Positions 22,737 to 31,562 of a DNA stretch of 40,883 nucleotides are shown here, one piece after another. A program made the position numbers and the translations under genes. Under the pieces are notes generated by a model that saw only the letters and a list, made by a program, of their open reading frames with translations, did not search any database and was not told where the DNA came from. The first letter of the stretch is position 1. Each line of letters begins with the position of its first letter. The stretch spans positions 1 to 40,883 of the forward strand of contig CAMAWO010000004.1 of assembly GCA_945861925.1 (NCBI GenBank), written 5' to 3'. Source of the DNA: Bifidobacterium breve. GTDB lineage: Bacteria; Actinomycetota; Actinomycetes; S36-B12.

Positions 22737-25318
22737 TGCGCCTCGAACGGCTGCGATTCGCCGCGCTCGGCCCCTATGCAGGTGAGCATCTCATCGATTT
22801 CGAGATGCTCGGCGGCAGTGGTCTTTTCATCATCGAAGGGCCAACCGGGGCTGGCAAGTCGACAATTCTCGATGCGATCGTCTTCGCCCTCTACTCCGAC
22901 GTGGCTGGGGAGGGCTCGGACAAGCAGCGGCTGCGTTCGGGATTTGCCGACCCTGGCTCCGAGTCGTTCGCCGAGGTCGAGTTCAGCAGTTCCTCGGGCC
23001 GATATCGGGTCCGCCGCACGCCGGACTACCTGACCTCCAGGAGACGCGGCGAGGGTGCCGATGTCCCGGTTCGTTCGACCATTCAGGTGTGGCGTTCCAC
23101 CGGCGAACAAGGGTGGGAGCTCGTCTCGGGGCGCCACCGCGAGGCCGATATGGAGATCCAGCTTGTCGTCGGCCTTGACAAAAGTCAGTTCCTTCAAACG
23201 GTCGTTCTTCCGCAGGGCGAGTTCGCCCGGTTCCTCAAGGCCAAGAGCGCTGAGCGCCAGGCAATCTTGGAGCAGGTATTCGCAACGGGTGTGTTCGCCA
23301 GGCTGCAGGACTGGGCCGATGAGCAGCGCCGGGTGGTTGAGCGAGACATCACCGTGTGCGCTGATCGGCTCAGGGACGCCCTGCAGCAACTCGTTGGCCG
23401 GCTCACCGACCAAGAGTTCGCCGAGGAGCGTTTGACCCTCGGCGATGCGGCGTCCACCGCAGAGGCCGTCGCGGAGTCGATCGCGCGAGTGTCAGGCATA
23501 ACCGCGGCGCGACTGGAGCGCACCGCTGGTTCGGTTGTGTCGATGGAGGTTGAGGTCGCGAACCTCGAAGAGGTCGTCACACGGGTCCGCGAATGGCAGG
23601 CGGCCCATCGGGCGCTCGCCGAGGCCGGACAATTGGCAGCGGAGGCCACGGAGCGCGTTGCAGCGGCTCGTGTGGTGGCGGTTAGACACGTCACGAACCT
23701 AATGGCCCTTACTGCTCAGGCCATTGATCTCGAGCATCCGAATGAGGTCTTGACCAAGGTCGACGAGGCGATCGGGTCACTCCGCGAGGTGATGGGTCAG
23801 GCGCAGGCACGTCCGGGACTCCTGCGAGACGTTGATCGGCTTGAACGCGAGGCCGATGATGACGATGCGACGTCCGACCGGCTGAGCGTTGAACGCGAGC
23901 GAGATCTCCCGGCCCGGTTGCTCTGGTGCACTGCAGAACTCGAACAGCGGTCGCGGGAACTTGAGGATGCCTACTCTGAGGCGACGGCCCAGCGGGACGC
24001 CCTCATTCAGGCCCGAATGGACGGCATGGCGGGCGAGCTCGCTGACCGACTTATCGGCGGAGGCCCGTGCCCGGTCTGTGGGGCGACAGAGCATCCGCAT
24101 CCGGCGGTTGCCTCTGAACTGGCCGTCACGCCGGGGGATATTGAGGCGGCCGGACGGCGCGTCGAGTCGGTCTCCGCGAAGCGACTCGCGATCACACCAG
24201 ACGTGACTGCGGCTCGGGTGCTCACGAAGCACATGGAGACCTCCGCTCAAGAGGCCGTCGACGGGGCAGGTGATCCGGCAGCAGTGCTCGCTGAGGTGCG
24301 AGGTCGGTTGGAGGTGATTGCCGAGGAGTTGCCGCGGCTTGTCGAGCGCTCGAGCGCGAACCGGGCGCAGGCAGTGCAGCAGGCAGAGGCGATCGCGGCC
24401 ATCGATCGAAAGTTGGGCGCCGCATTGGGCGGTTTCGCCACAGTTGATGAGCGGCTGGCGGCAGTAGCGGCGATGCGGGCCGATGTGGTCGGACTGCGGG
24501 ATGCAATCGACCTGCAGGCGTCAGCGGTTCGAATCGAGGCTGATGCGCAGTCTGCCCTCGCGAGCCTCGATGAGCTGGTGCTCGATGAGCCCGTCGAAGG
24601 CATCGGCTCGCTCGAGGAGCAGCTCGTGGCGGCGAGGGCGGCACTGACCAACGAGGTGAGTGCTGCACACGCTGCGCGCAGACTTCACGGGGACCTAGAA
24701 GCGAAGACCGGGGCGGTAGCCGAGGCGCGGGCGAACCGGGATCTGGCCGCAAGTAGTGGCGCAGCCACCATCTCACTGGCGGACACCCTCAACGGTCGGG
24801 GAGCAAATCAGCTGGCCCAGCCCCTAAAGGCCTATGTCCTGCAGCAGATGTTCGATGAGGTGATCGAGGCCGCGAATGCCCGACTGTCGGGCATGCTCGA
24901 GGGCCGGTTCGCGCTCGTCGACACCGAGCAGGCGCAGGGCCGGGAACGAATCCTTGGCCTGGGTCTCGCGATCTCAGACCGGTTCACCGACTCAGTTCGC
25001 AGGGCCGATACCTTGTCGGGCGGTGAGACCTTCTGTGCTGCATTGGCACTCGCGCTCGGTCTTGCCGACACTGTCCGCGCCCATGCGGGCGGCATTGATA
25101 TCGGCATGCTGTTCGTCGACGAGGGCTTCGGGTCGCTCGACCCGGATCGACTCGATGACGTCATGGCTGAACTCACGCGCCTGAGGGCGGACGGAAGGAC
25201 GGTCGGCGTGATCAGTCATGTCTCGGAGATGAAGCGTTCGATCCTCGAGCGCATCAGCGTCCGACCGCTCGATCCCGGTTCGGGAAGCACGCTTAGCGTC
25301 AGTTGGATGGGGGAGTAG
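22736..25318 (+). CDS. sbcC: SMC-like ATPase subunit SbcC (Rad50-like)
   Basis: ATG at 22736 overlaps the sbcD stop, giving 860 residues, shorter than the 1000 or more of many relatives. The N-terminus has Walker A (EGPTGAGKSTILDAIVFALY) and a Q-loop (VVLPQGEFARFL). Long coiled coils rich in Ala, Glu and Arg flank the zinc hook CPVC (Cys445 and Cys448). The C-terminal lobe has the ABC signature LSGGETFCAALALALG and Walker B (MLFVDEGFGSLDPDRL). It is the ATP-driven clamp of the SbcCD nuclease. Its stop directly abuts the thioesterase ATG. Confidence 0.95.
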   Translation: MRLERLRFAALGPYAGEHLIDFEMLGGSGLFIIEGPTGAGKSTILDAIVFALYSDVAGEGSDKQRLRSGFADPGSESFAEVEFSSSSGRYRVRRTPDYLTSRRRGEGADVPVRSTIQVWRSTGEQGWELVSGRHREADMEIQLVVGLDKSQFLQTVVLPQGEFARFLKAKSAERQAILEQVFATGVFARLQDWADEQRRVVERDITVCADRLRDALQQLVGRLTDQEFAEERLTLGDAASTAEAVAESIARVSGITAARLERTAGSVVSMEVEVANLEEVVTRVREWQAAHRALAEAGQLAAEATERVAAARVVAVRHVTNLMALTAQAIDLEHPNEVLTKVDEAIGSLREVMGQAQARPGLLRDVDRLEREADDDDATSDRLSVERERDLPARLLWCTAELEQRSRELEDAYSEATAQRDALIQARMDGMAGELADRLIGGGPCPVCGATEHPHPAVASELAVTPGDIEAAGRRVESVSAKRLAITPDVTAARVLTKHMETSAQEAVDGAGDPAAVLAEVRGRLEVIAEELPRLVERSSANRAQAVQQAEAIAAIDRKLGAALGGFATVDERLAAVAAMRADVVGLRDAIDLQASAVRIEADAQSALASLDELVLDEPVEGIGSLEEQLVAARAALTNEVSAAHAARRLHGDLEAKTGAVAEARANRDLAASSGAATISLADTLNGRGANQLAQPLKAYVLQQMFDEVIEAANARLSGMLEGRFALVDTEQAQGRERILGLGLAISDRFTDSVRRADTLSGGETFCAALALALGLADTVRAHAGGIDIGMLFVDEGFGSLDPDRLDDVMAELTRLRADGRTVGVISHVSEMKRSILERISVRPLDPGSGSTLSVSWMGE

Positions 25319-26158
25319 ATGGATTCATTCGAGCAGGGCCTATCGATGACGGTTGACGCTGAGCAGACCGCCGAAGGGTCGTTTCGCGCTTCGTGGCCTG
25401 TCCCCGATGCATGGCAGCAGGGGAGGGGAGCGTGGGGCGGGCTCGTGGTCGGCGCCTCGATCCGGGCCCTGGCCCTCGTCAATCCTGAGCCGGGGAGGAC
25501 CGTGCGGACGATCTCGTGCCACATGTTCGGACCGGTACCAAACGGCGACTGCGTGATCGAGGTGTCACCCGTTCGCAGGGGCGCCGCCATGTCGACCTGG
25601 GCGGTGAGCATCTGGGATCCGAGCGGTGCCCGATGCACCGAATCGATCGTCATCACGGGAGGGGCTCGTGGCGAGGACATTGAATTTTCGGAGTGGGGTA
25701 CCGCGACGATGCCGAAGGCACCGGACTGGCAACATGTCCCGGCCGTGCCCGTTGCGCCCCCCATGGGGCCGGTGTTCGGTCCTCATTTGGAGTTCCGTCC
25801 GATTGCCGGATTGCCCTTCTCCGGGTCCGAGGCCAGGGCGCTCGGCTGGTCCCGATTCACTGAGCACGCTTCGCCGCAAGAGAAGCGTGGGTGGACGGCA
25901 GAGGAGTTGCTTGCCATCGTCGACGGGTGGTGGCCGGCGGGCTACGTCCGACTTACGGCGCCACGGACCATGGCAACTGTGTCGTTAAGTGCTCACCTGC
26001 TCGCCGATCCGGCGAGCGTTCCCATCGGCGAACCCGTGCTCATGGAGAGTGCGGTGACCTCGGCCTATGAGGGCTTCACCTCGGAGATTCGCCGGCTGTG
26101 GAGTGTTGACGGCCGGGTCCTCGTCGAGAATCTGCAGTCGATTGTCGTCGTGAACTGA
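25319..26158 (+). CDS. Acyl-CoA thioesterase (TesB-like double hotdog)
   Basis: The 279 residues form two hotdog halves. The first contains DAWQQGRGAWGGLVVGASIR, then RTVRTISCHMFGPVPNG and GAAMSTWAVSIWD. The second contains WSRFTEHASP and YVRLTAPRTMATVSLSAHLL, then TSAYEGFTSEIRRLWSVDGR. This is the layout of actinobacterial TesB-type thioesterases, which hydrolyse acyl-CoA esters. The ATG follows the sbcC stop with no gap, so it is cotranscribed with sbcDC although the functions are unrelated. Confidence 0.78.
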   Translation: MDSFEQGLSMTVDAEQTAEGSFRASWPVPDAWQQGRGAWGGLVVGASIRALALVNPEPGRTVRTISCHMFGPVPNGDCVIEVSPVRRGAAMSTWAVSIWDPSGARCTESIVITGGARGEDIEFSEWGTATMPKAPDWQHVPAVPVAPPMGPVFGPHLEFRPIAGLPFSGSEARALGWSRFTEHASPQEKRGWTAEELLAIVDGWWPAGYVRLTAPRTMATVSLSAHLLADPASVPIGEPVLMESAVTSAYEGFTSEIRRLWSVDGRVLVENLQSIVVVN

Positions 26159-26174
26159 GCATGGTTCCTGCCTG

Positions 26175-26194
26175 CAGCAGGCCCACCGCTGCTG
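26175..26194. terminator. Short CAGCAG/CTGCTG hairpin between convergent genes
   Basis: CAGCAG (26175-26180) and CTGCTG (26189-26194) pair around an eight-base loop, between the thioesterase stop and the stop of the convergent transglycosylase. The stem has only six pairs, so support is modest. Confidence 0.3.
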
Positions 26195-26233
26195 GCAAGA
26201 TCAGGGCTTCGCGGGGCTTGCTGTTGCGCGTCC

Positions 26234-26788
26234 CTAGAACTCGATCGTCTTGGAAATGTTGAGAATTCGCTTCACGTAGGCCTCGGTCTCCGGGTACGGC
26301 GGAATGCCGTCGTACTTGCGCACGGCATTGAACCCGGCGTTGTAGGCGGCAAGGGTGTTCTCGAGGCGTTTGCCCGCGACGTCCTTCACCAACCCTCGAT
26401 TGACGCAGTTGAGGAGCGAGGCCGAGTGAATCGCATCGGTGGGGTCCCAGACACTTGAGACGCCATCACTGTTGGCGTCGATCCCGTACTGGTCCCAGAC
26501 CTCGGGCATGAACTGGGCGATACCTTGGGCGCCCGCCCCGCTCACGGCCCTCGGATCCCAGCCGCTCTCCGCGGCGATTTGCGCCGCGAAGACCCTCGCC
26601 GGGACCTGGGGACACAATTGGGCGGCGTCTCGAATAACTAATCGATACTCGGTCGGCACGACCACGGGTCCGATGATGCTCGCCGTCCGGGCGACGGGCA
26701 GTCCCCACCAGACGACAGCCCCGGCGATGCCCGCGAGGACAAGGAGTGCCGCCGTGATGCGCACCCCTGACGGCCCTCGCTTCGACAT
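26234..26788 (-). CDS. Membrane-anchored lytic transglycosylase (SLT domain)
   Basis: The 184 residues start with a basic segment and one hydrophobic helix (ITAALLVLAGIAGAVVWWGL) that is either an anchor or an uncleaved signal. The SLT domain follows: FAAQIAAESGWDPRAVSGAG with catalytic Glu74, AQGIAQFMPEVWDQYG and LAAYNAGFNAVRKYDGIPPY. It cleaves the glycan strand of peptidoglycan to 1,6-anhydro ends. NSDGVSSVWDPTDAIHSAS resembles the catalytic-domain loop of resuscitation and NlpC-associated transglycosylases. It is divergent from the GTPase gene; only 23 bases separate the outermost starts. Confidence 0.88.
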   Translation of the reverse strand: MSKRGPSGVRITAALLVLAGIAGAVVWWGLPVARTASIIGPVVVPTEYRLVIRDAAQLCPQVPARVFAAQIAAESGWDPRAVSGAGAQGIAQFMPEVWDQYGIDANSDGVSSVWDPTDAIHSASLLNCVNRGLVKDVAGKRLENTLAAYNAGFNAVRKYDGIPPYPETEAYVKRILNISKTIEF

Positions 26789-26811
26789 GAGTCCACGGTA
26801 ACCCGCGGGGG

Positions 26812-28047
26812 ATGGCAGTCGCGAATCCCCCGGGCGCGTACCGTGGGGACGTGACGATAGAGCCCGGTACGCCGCCCGCAGGCCATGACCTGAGCCGAGC
26901 AGACCTCGAGGGCATGTTCGAGAAGCGACTGGCAGAGGCCTTTGCGGCTCTCGGAACCTTCAACCTCGCAGTCTTCGGCAAGACGGGTGCGGGAAAGTCG
27001 ACCCTCGTCAATGCCATCTTTGGTCGCGATGTCGCGAGGACTGGCGTGGGGCAACCAGTGACAAAGGGCCTCGTCTACCACCGGCATCCTGACGGATTCC
27101 TCGGCCTGTATGACTCGGAGGGATTCGAGACGGGCACGGCGGGCAACGTCATCCTCGAAGGCCTACGAGCCCTCGTCGCGGACCATGGCACACGGCCGGT
27201 GGACCAGCGAATCCACGCGGCCTGGTACCTCGTCCGATGGTCTGACCGTCGATTCGAAGGCGCCCAGGCGGAGTTCGTCCGTGCACTCCGTGACCTCGGA
27301 CTGCCGGTGATCGTCGTCATGGCGCAGGTCCCCACCCGTGACGGGGTCATCCACCCCGATGCCCTCGAGTTCGCGCGCTACATCGAGGGACTCGGCCTGC
27401 CCCTTGCGCCGAACGGCCGCGTCGTTCACACGAATGCGCTCGTTGACGAGTTCAGCGGCGCTCCGGTTTTCGGACTCCAGCAATTGCTCGACGCCACCTA
27501 CGAGGTGGTTCCCGAGGTTGCTGAGAGGGCGCTAACGGCGGCGCAGGTTCTGGATATCGGGCGTAAAAAAAAAGTGGTCGCTGGCATCGTTAACCAGGCC
27601 GTCGTCATCGCCGCGGGGATCGGAGCGACCCCGATCCCGTTCACTGACGCAGCACTCCTCATCCCCAATCAGGTGACGATGATCGCGCGCATCACCGCCG
27701 CGTACGGGCTGCCGCCGAGCCGGTCGAGGGCCATGGCTGCGGCGGGATCGATCATCCTCACCGGCGGAGCAACGATGGCGGGCAAGTACGCCGTCACGAA
27801 CCTGATGAAACTCGTGCCCGGAGGGGCCATTGCCGGCTCGGCGATCTCGGCGGCCGTTGCCGCATCGCTCACCAAGGCCGTGGGATTGGCGTGGTCGCGG
27901 GTGTGCGAGTACGCGGTGTCGCTTCCCGACGACCAGCGCGACCGGTTCCTTGAGAGCGGCGAGGTCACCCAAAAGTTCGTTGGGTTCATGAAGGCCGGGG
28001 GAGTCGCCTCGGCCTTTGGGGGACTCGGACGCAAAGGCGGTTCGTGA
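26812..28047 (+). CDS. Dynamin-like/Era-type GTPase with C-terminal DUF697-like membrane region
   Basis: The 411 residues (or 398 from GTG at 26851, which leaves more room for the divergent promoter) begin with a G domain: P-loop VFGKTGAGKSTLVN, Thr of G2 in GQPVTKG and DSEG as G3. The base-recognition motif is not the usual NKxD; VMAQVPTRD occupies that place. The C-terminal third is hydrophobic (VVIAAGIGATPIPFTDAALL, then IILTGGATMAGKYAV and AIAGSAISAAVAASLTKAVG), like the YcjF/DUF697 region that associates with membranes. The role is unknown. An A9 run at 27565-27573 encodes Lys-Lys-Lys between the halves. The stop overlaps the VanZ-like gene by four bases. Confidence 0.78.
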   Translation: MAVANPPGAYRGDVTIEPGTPPAGHDLSRADLEGMFEKRLAEAFAALGTFNLAVFGKTGAGKSTLVNAIFGRDVARTGVGQPVTKGLVYHRHPDGFLGLYDSEGFETGTAGNVILEGLRALVADHGTRPVDQRIHAAWYLVRWSDRRFEGAQAEFVRALRDLGLPVIVVMAQVPTRDGVIHPDALEFARYIEGLGLPLAPNGRVVHTNALVDEFSGAPVFGLQQLLDATYEVVPEVAERALTAAQVLDIGRKKKVVAGIVNQAVVIAAGIGATPIPFTDAALLIPNQVTMIARITAAYGLPPSRSRAMAAAGSIILTGGATMAGKYAVTNLMKLVPGGAIAGSAISAAVAASLTKAVGLAWSRVCEYAVSLPDDQRDRFLESGEVTQKFVGFMKAGGVASAFGGLGRKGGS

Positions 28048-28517
28048 TTATCCGCAGGCGCGTTGTCGCCGTGGCAGCAGTCGTCGGCGCGACGGTGCTC
28101 ATGTGGTCCGACGGTGCTGTCGGCGTCTGGCAGTCGATCGTCGCCCTAGCCCTGCGCTCGAACGAGGCGGTGACCTCGACCGTCATGGGAGCGAGGCAGT
28201 GGGGCGACGCTGATCTCCACGTCGCAGTGTGGGGAACGGTCGCGGTATGCGTTCTGCTCGCGCTGCCATCGCCTCGTGCCCGGTGGCAGGGGCTCGTATG
28301 CCTGCTCGCCTGGAGCTGGTTCGTCGAACTGGCGCAGCCCTGGTTCACCGAGATCCGCAGCAGGCAGCTCGTCGACGCGCTCGGCAACACGGTGGGGATC
28401 ATCGGGGCGTATACGGTGATGTCCGTCTGGGCAAGGGTTCGCAGGGCCCGTGGAGATGCAGGCTCATTCTTCGCCGGGAGCGAACGGACGGAAGGTCTGG
28501 CTGCCCGGGAGCGTTGA
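28044..28517 (+). CDS. VanZ-like family membrane protein
   Basis: GTG at 28044 overlaps the GTPase stop (GTGA). The 157 residues have about four hydrophobic segments and the VanZ-like core WFVELAQPWFTEIRSRQLVD followed by ALGNTVGIIGAY, in which the acidic and Arg residues are characteristic. VanZ-like proteins are small membrane proteins, some linked to glycopeptide resistance; most have no known function. Coupling to the GTPase suggests a shared role at the membrane. The C-terminus is a cytosolic Arg-rich tail. Confidence 0.72.
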   Translation: MIIRRRVVAVAAVVGATVLMWSDGAVGVWQSIVALALRSNEAVTSTVMGARQWGDADLHVAVWGTVAVCVLLALPSPRARWQGLVCLLAWSWFVELAQPWFTEIRSRQLVDALGNTVGIIGAYTVMSVWARVRRARGDAGSFFAGSERTEGLAARER

Positions 28518-28558
28518 CGTGGAGACAATAGGGAAGTCGACCACAGGAGGGCCTCATC

Positions 28559-29494
28559 ATGCGACCACCCGAGGAGCTGTACTCAATCCACAGTGAGCCA
28601 TCTTCTGTTGATGGCCCCGTTCTCGTCTACGCCTTCGCCGGGTTCGTCGATGCAGGCGCGGGCGTTCGACTGGCTGCCGATCACCTGCTGGCCTCGTGCG
28701 AGCACCGGCTGATCGCCACCTTCGATGTCGACGAGGTCTTCGACTACCGCGCGAGGCGACCGCGGATGTCGTACGTCGTCGATCACTTCGCGTCAGTTGA
28801 GATCCCGCAGATCACCCTGCACGAGGTGACCGACTCCAGCGGTGTTCCGTTCCTTCTTCTCGTCGGCCCAGAGCCCGATTACCAGTGGCAGCGGTTCATT
28901 GCGGCGGTCGAGCAGATCGTCGACCGGTTCGGTGTTCGGCTCGCCATTGGCCTGACCGCGGTCCCGTGGCCGGCCCCCCATACCCGTCCGCTCGGCATTA
29001 CCGTGCACGGAAGCGAGCCATCGCTCCTTGAGAACCACCCATCAGTCCTTGGCGAGATCGAGGTGCCTGGGCATGTGTCGGCGATGCTCGAACTACGTCT
29101 CGGTGAGCGCGGCACCCCCTCAATGGGGATTACCGCGCAGGTTCCGCACTACCTCGTGCAGTTCGAATATCCGAATGCTGCCACCGCATTGCTTGACGGC
29201 CTCGCGAACGTCACGGCCATGAGTGTGCCGAGGGGAAACCTCGTGCCGGCTGCCGCCCGAGCGGAGCGTGAGATCGCCCAGCAACTCGAAGGTAACGACG
29301 AGTTCGCGACCGTGGTGTCGGCCCTCGAGCAGCAGTATGACCAGATGACCCACCTGCAGAGCGGTGCTGGTGGAGGGCTCGCCGATCTGGCCCCAGCCGG
29401 CGGAGTGCCGACCGGCGATGAGATCGCGGCGATGGTGGAGGAGTTCCTCCAGGGACTCGCAGGCGAGGCCGACGAAGGAAAGACGGAGGGTTAG
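28559..29494 (+). CDS. PAC2-family protein
   Basis: ATG at 28559 follows AGGAGG by eight bases. The 311 residues contain the PAC2 fold: VLVYAFAGFVDAGAGVRLAA, FLLLVGPEPDYQWQRFI, IGLTAVPWPAPHTRPLGITV and MGITAQVPHYLVQFEYPNAA. PAC2 proteins in eukaryotes are proteasome assembly chaperones; actinobacterial members are uncharacterised, but the phylum has proteasomes. The tail is Gly/Ala-rich with an acidic end (EGEADEG-type composition). Its 3' end overlaps the convergent DUF5302 gene by four bases. Confidence 0.85.
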   Translation: MRPPEELYSIHSEPSSVDGPVLVYAFAGFVDAGAGVRLAADHLLASCEHRLIATFDVDEVFDYRARRPRMSYVVDHFASVEIPQITLHEVTDSSGVPFLLLVGPEPDYQWQRFIAAVEQIVDRFGVRLAIGLTAVPWPAPHTRPLGITVHGSEPSLLENHPSVLGEIEVPGHVSAMLELRLGERGTPSMGITAQVPHYLVQFEYPNAATALLDGLANVTAMSVPRGNLVPAAARAEREIAQQLEGNDEFATVVSALEQQYDQMTHLQSGAGGGLADLAPAGGVPTGDEIAAMVEEFLQGLAGEADEGKTEG

Positions 29495-29697
29495 CCGCTC
29501 TTGCGGCGGAACTCGCGCTTGCCGCCGGTGCGGTTCGACTGGTCCTTGCCCGACTGCGTCCCTGAGTCACCGGAGCCCGCTCCGTAGCCGCCCTTGCTGT
29601 TCTTTGCCTCGAGTGCCAAGCGGAACCGTTCGCGCGGATCATTCGGGTCAGGAGTGCTCGGGTCAGGGCTGGTCGAGGGTGAATCGGTCGTTGCCAT
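29491..29697 (-). CDS. DUF5302 small hydrophilic protein
   Basis: The 68 residues have an acidic Pro/Ser/Asp-rich start, a short helix (PRERFRLALEAKNSK), a Gly/Ser linker and the C-terminal block GGKREFRRKSG. Such small hydrophilic proteins are widespread in actinobacteria and have no known function. The composition suggests an intrinsically disordered protein. It is divergent from the TlpA-like gene with a 69-base gap. Confidence 0.8.
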   Translation of the reverse strand: MATTDSPSTSPDPSTPDPNDPRERFRLALEAKNSKGGYGAGSGDSGTQSGKDQSNRTGGKREFRRKSG

Positions 29698-29766
29698 GGG
29701 GAGAGTCTGGCACCTGCGAGCCAGCCATGCGTCGAGGCATGCCCCTCGCGGTGCAGGATGTCCTCT

Positions 29767-30303
29767 GTGAAGCGACTCGGATCGGTGCTTGTCCTCATGG
29801 CCGTCGTCTCTCTCACCTCCTGCGGACGCACGCCCCCGGTCGGAGCTGTCGGCATCACGCGTATCGCGCCGGCCGACCGCGAGTCGATGCCGGTCATCTC
29901 CGGCCCGCTCCTCGAGGGCGGCACCGGTTCAATCGCTGACGGAGCCGGGCGAGTGGTCGTCCTCAACAATTGGGCCTCGTGGTGCGAGCCCTGCCGAGAA
30001 GAGATCCCGCTCCTCGTTGATGCATACGCGGCGGCTGACCCGGACGACGTCCTGTTCCTCGGGCTCAACGTGAGCGACGAGAGCGCGGCCGCGAGCGAGT
30101 TCGTCGATGTGACCGGGATGCCATACGCGAGCATCGTCGATTCGGGTGGCGCCATGCTTGCGACGATCCCCGGGGTTCCGGCGAAGGCGCTGCCGAGCAC
30201 CGTCATCATCGACCGGGAAGGCCGAATCGCGGCTCGCATCATCGGCCCGGTTCGCGGCGGCGAGGTCACCGAGATTACCGCTGAGGTGGCACGCGAATCG
30301 TGA
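29767..30303 (+). CDS. TlpA-like thiol:disulfide oxidoreductase lipoprotein
   Basis: GTG at 29767 is chosen because AGGA (29755-29758) lies eight bases upstream; the in-frame ATG at 29758 overlaps that site. The 178 residues have a lipoprotein signal (LGSVLVLMAVVSLTSC, Cys19) and a thioredoxin-fold domain of the TlpA/ResA group with VLNNWASWCEPCREEIPLL. Cys73 and Cys76 form the redox CxxC. ALPSTVIIDREGRIAARIIG is the cis-Pro side. It should reduce disulfides in secreted proteins or in cytochrome c maturation. Its stop overlaps the tgt GTG start (GTGA). Confidence 0.87.
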   Translation: MKRLGSVLVLMAVVSLTSCGRTPPVGAVGITRIAPADRESMPVISGPLLEGGTGSIADGAGRVVVLNNWASWCEPCREEIPLLVDAYAAADPDDVLFLGLNVSDESAAASEFVDVTGMPYASIVDSGGAMLATIPGVPAKALPSTVIIDREGRIAARIIGPVRGGEVTEITAEVARES

Positions 30304-31514
30304 GCGACTTCTTCGAGATTGCTGGCCGTCTCCCAGATGGGCCGAACGGACCCTTCCTGGGGCGTGCCGGCGTCATCACGACGCCGCACGGCCAGATCCG
30401 CACCCCCTCATTCACGCCGGTCGGCACGAAAGCCACGGTGAAGGCGGTGCTGCCCGAGACGATGCGCGAACTCGGTGCCCAAGTGATCCTCGCGAACGCC
30501 TACCACCTGTACCTGCAGCCGGGTCCCGACGTCGTCGACGAGGCCGGCGGAGTTTCGGCGTTCATGGGCTGGCACGGGCCGACGATCACCGACAGTGGCG
30601 GCTTCCAGGTACTCTCGCTCGGGGTTGGGTTCAAGAAGGTCCTCGCGATGGACGCGAAGGCGGTCCGGACGGACGATGTCATCGCCAATGGCAAGGACCG
30701 ACTCGCGCATGTCGACGATGACGGGGTGACGTTCAAGTCGCACCTCGACGGGTCATTCCACCGGTTCACTCCAGAGGTGTCGATGCAGGTGCAGCACCAG
30801 ATCGGCGCCGACATCATGTTCGCGTTCGACGAGTGCACGACCCTCATGAACACCCGGGAGTACCAGGAGCGATCGCTCGACCGAACCTTTGAGTGGGCGA
30901 AGCGGTGCGTGGTTGAGCACGAACGGCTGACCCGCGAGCGCAACCACCGGCCTTATCAGGCGCTCTTCGGGGTGGTCCAGGGCGCGCAGTACGAGGACCT
31001 GCGCCGCAAGGCGGCTCGTGATCTTGCGGCCCTCGATTTCGACGGCTTCGGCATCGGGGGAGCGCTCGAGAAGACCGAACTCGGGACGATCGTCCGCTGG
31101 GTCAACGAGGAGCTGCCAGAGGGCAAGCCGCGTCATCTCCTAGGGATTGGCGAGCCTGAGGACGTCTTCACTGGCGTCGAGAACGGCGCCGACACCTTCG
31201 ACTGTGTTGCGCCTTCGCGCATCGCCCGCAATGGCACCGTCTACCACCCGCTGGGCCGGTTTCACATCACGAATGCGGGCTACAAGCGCGACTTCCGGCC
31301 GATCGATGATGCCTGCGACTGCTACACCTGCCAGCACCACACCCGTGCCTACATCCATCACCTGTTCAAGGCGAAAGAGATGCTCGCGTCGACCCTCGCC
31401 ACAATCCACAACGAGCGGTTCATCGTCCGCATGATCGACGTCATGCGCGAGAGCATCATCGAGGGGCGGTTTGCCGACTACAAGGCAGACTTCCTAGGCC
31501 GCTATCTCAACTAG
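30300..31514 (+). CDS. tgt: tRNA-guanine(34) transglycosylase
   Basis: GTG at 30300 overlaps the upstream stop. The 404 residues show HGQIRTPSFTPVGTKATVKA, TITDSGGFQVLSLG with the catalytic Asp, FDECTTLM, GVVQGAQYEDLRRK, IGEPEDVFTGVENGADTFDC, then VAPSRIARNG. The zinc site is DACDCYTCQHHTRAYIHHL. The enzyme exchanges guanine-34 of Asn, Asp, His and Tyr tRNAs for the queuine precursor. De novo queuosine genes are not in view, whereas a precursor transporter (YhhQ type) lies immediately downstream on the opposite strand, which points to salvage. Confidence 0.95.
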   Translation: MSDFFEIAGRLPDGPNGPFLGRAGVITTPHGQIRTPSFTPVGTKATVKAVLPETMRELGAQVILANAYHLYLQPGPDVVDEAGGVSAFMGWHGPTITDSGGFQVLSLGVGFKKVLAMDAKAVRTDDVIANGKDRLAHVDDDGVTFKSHLDGSFHRFTPEVSMQVQHQIGADIMFAFDECTTLMNTREYQERSLDRTFEWAKRCVVEHERLTRERNHRPYQALFGVVQGAQYEDLRRKAARDLAALDFDGFGIGGALEKTELGTIVRWVNEELPEGKPRHLLGIGEPEDVFTGVENGADTFDCVAPSRIARNGTVYHPLGRFHITNAGYKRDFRPIDDACDCYTCQHHTRAYIHHLFKAKEMLASTLATIHNERFIVRMIDVMRESIIEGRFADYKADFLGRYLN

Positions 31515-31533
31515 CGGTACCTCAAGGTAAGTA

Positions 31534-31553
31534 CCCAGAGCGCGAAATCTGGG
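31534..31553. terminator. CCCAGA/TCTGGG hairpin between convergent tgt and yhhQ
   Basis: CCCAGA (31534-31539) and TCTGGG (31548-31553) pair exactly around an eight-base loop. The stem is short but lies centrally in the 48-base gap between two convergent stops. Confidence 0.4.
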
Positions 31554-31562
31554 GTCGCTGGC

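Noticed and set aside
29211-30389. Minus-strand open frame of 392 codons
   Set aside because: It lies opposite the PAC2, TlpA-like and tgt genes, whose motifs are clear, and its own composition is shadow-like.
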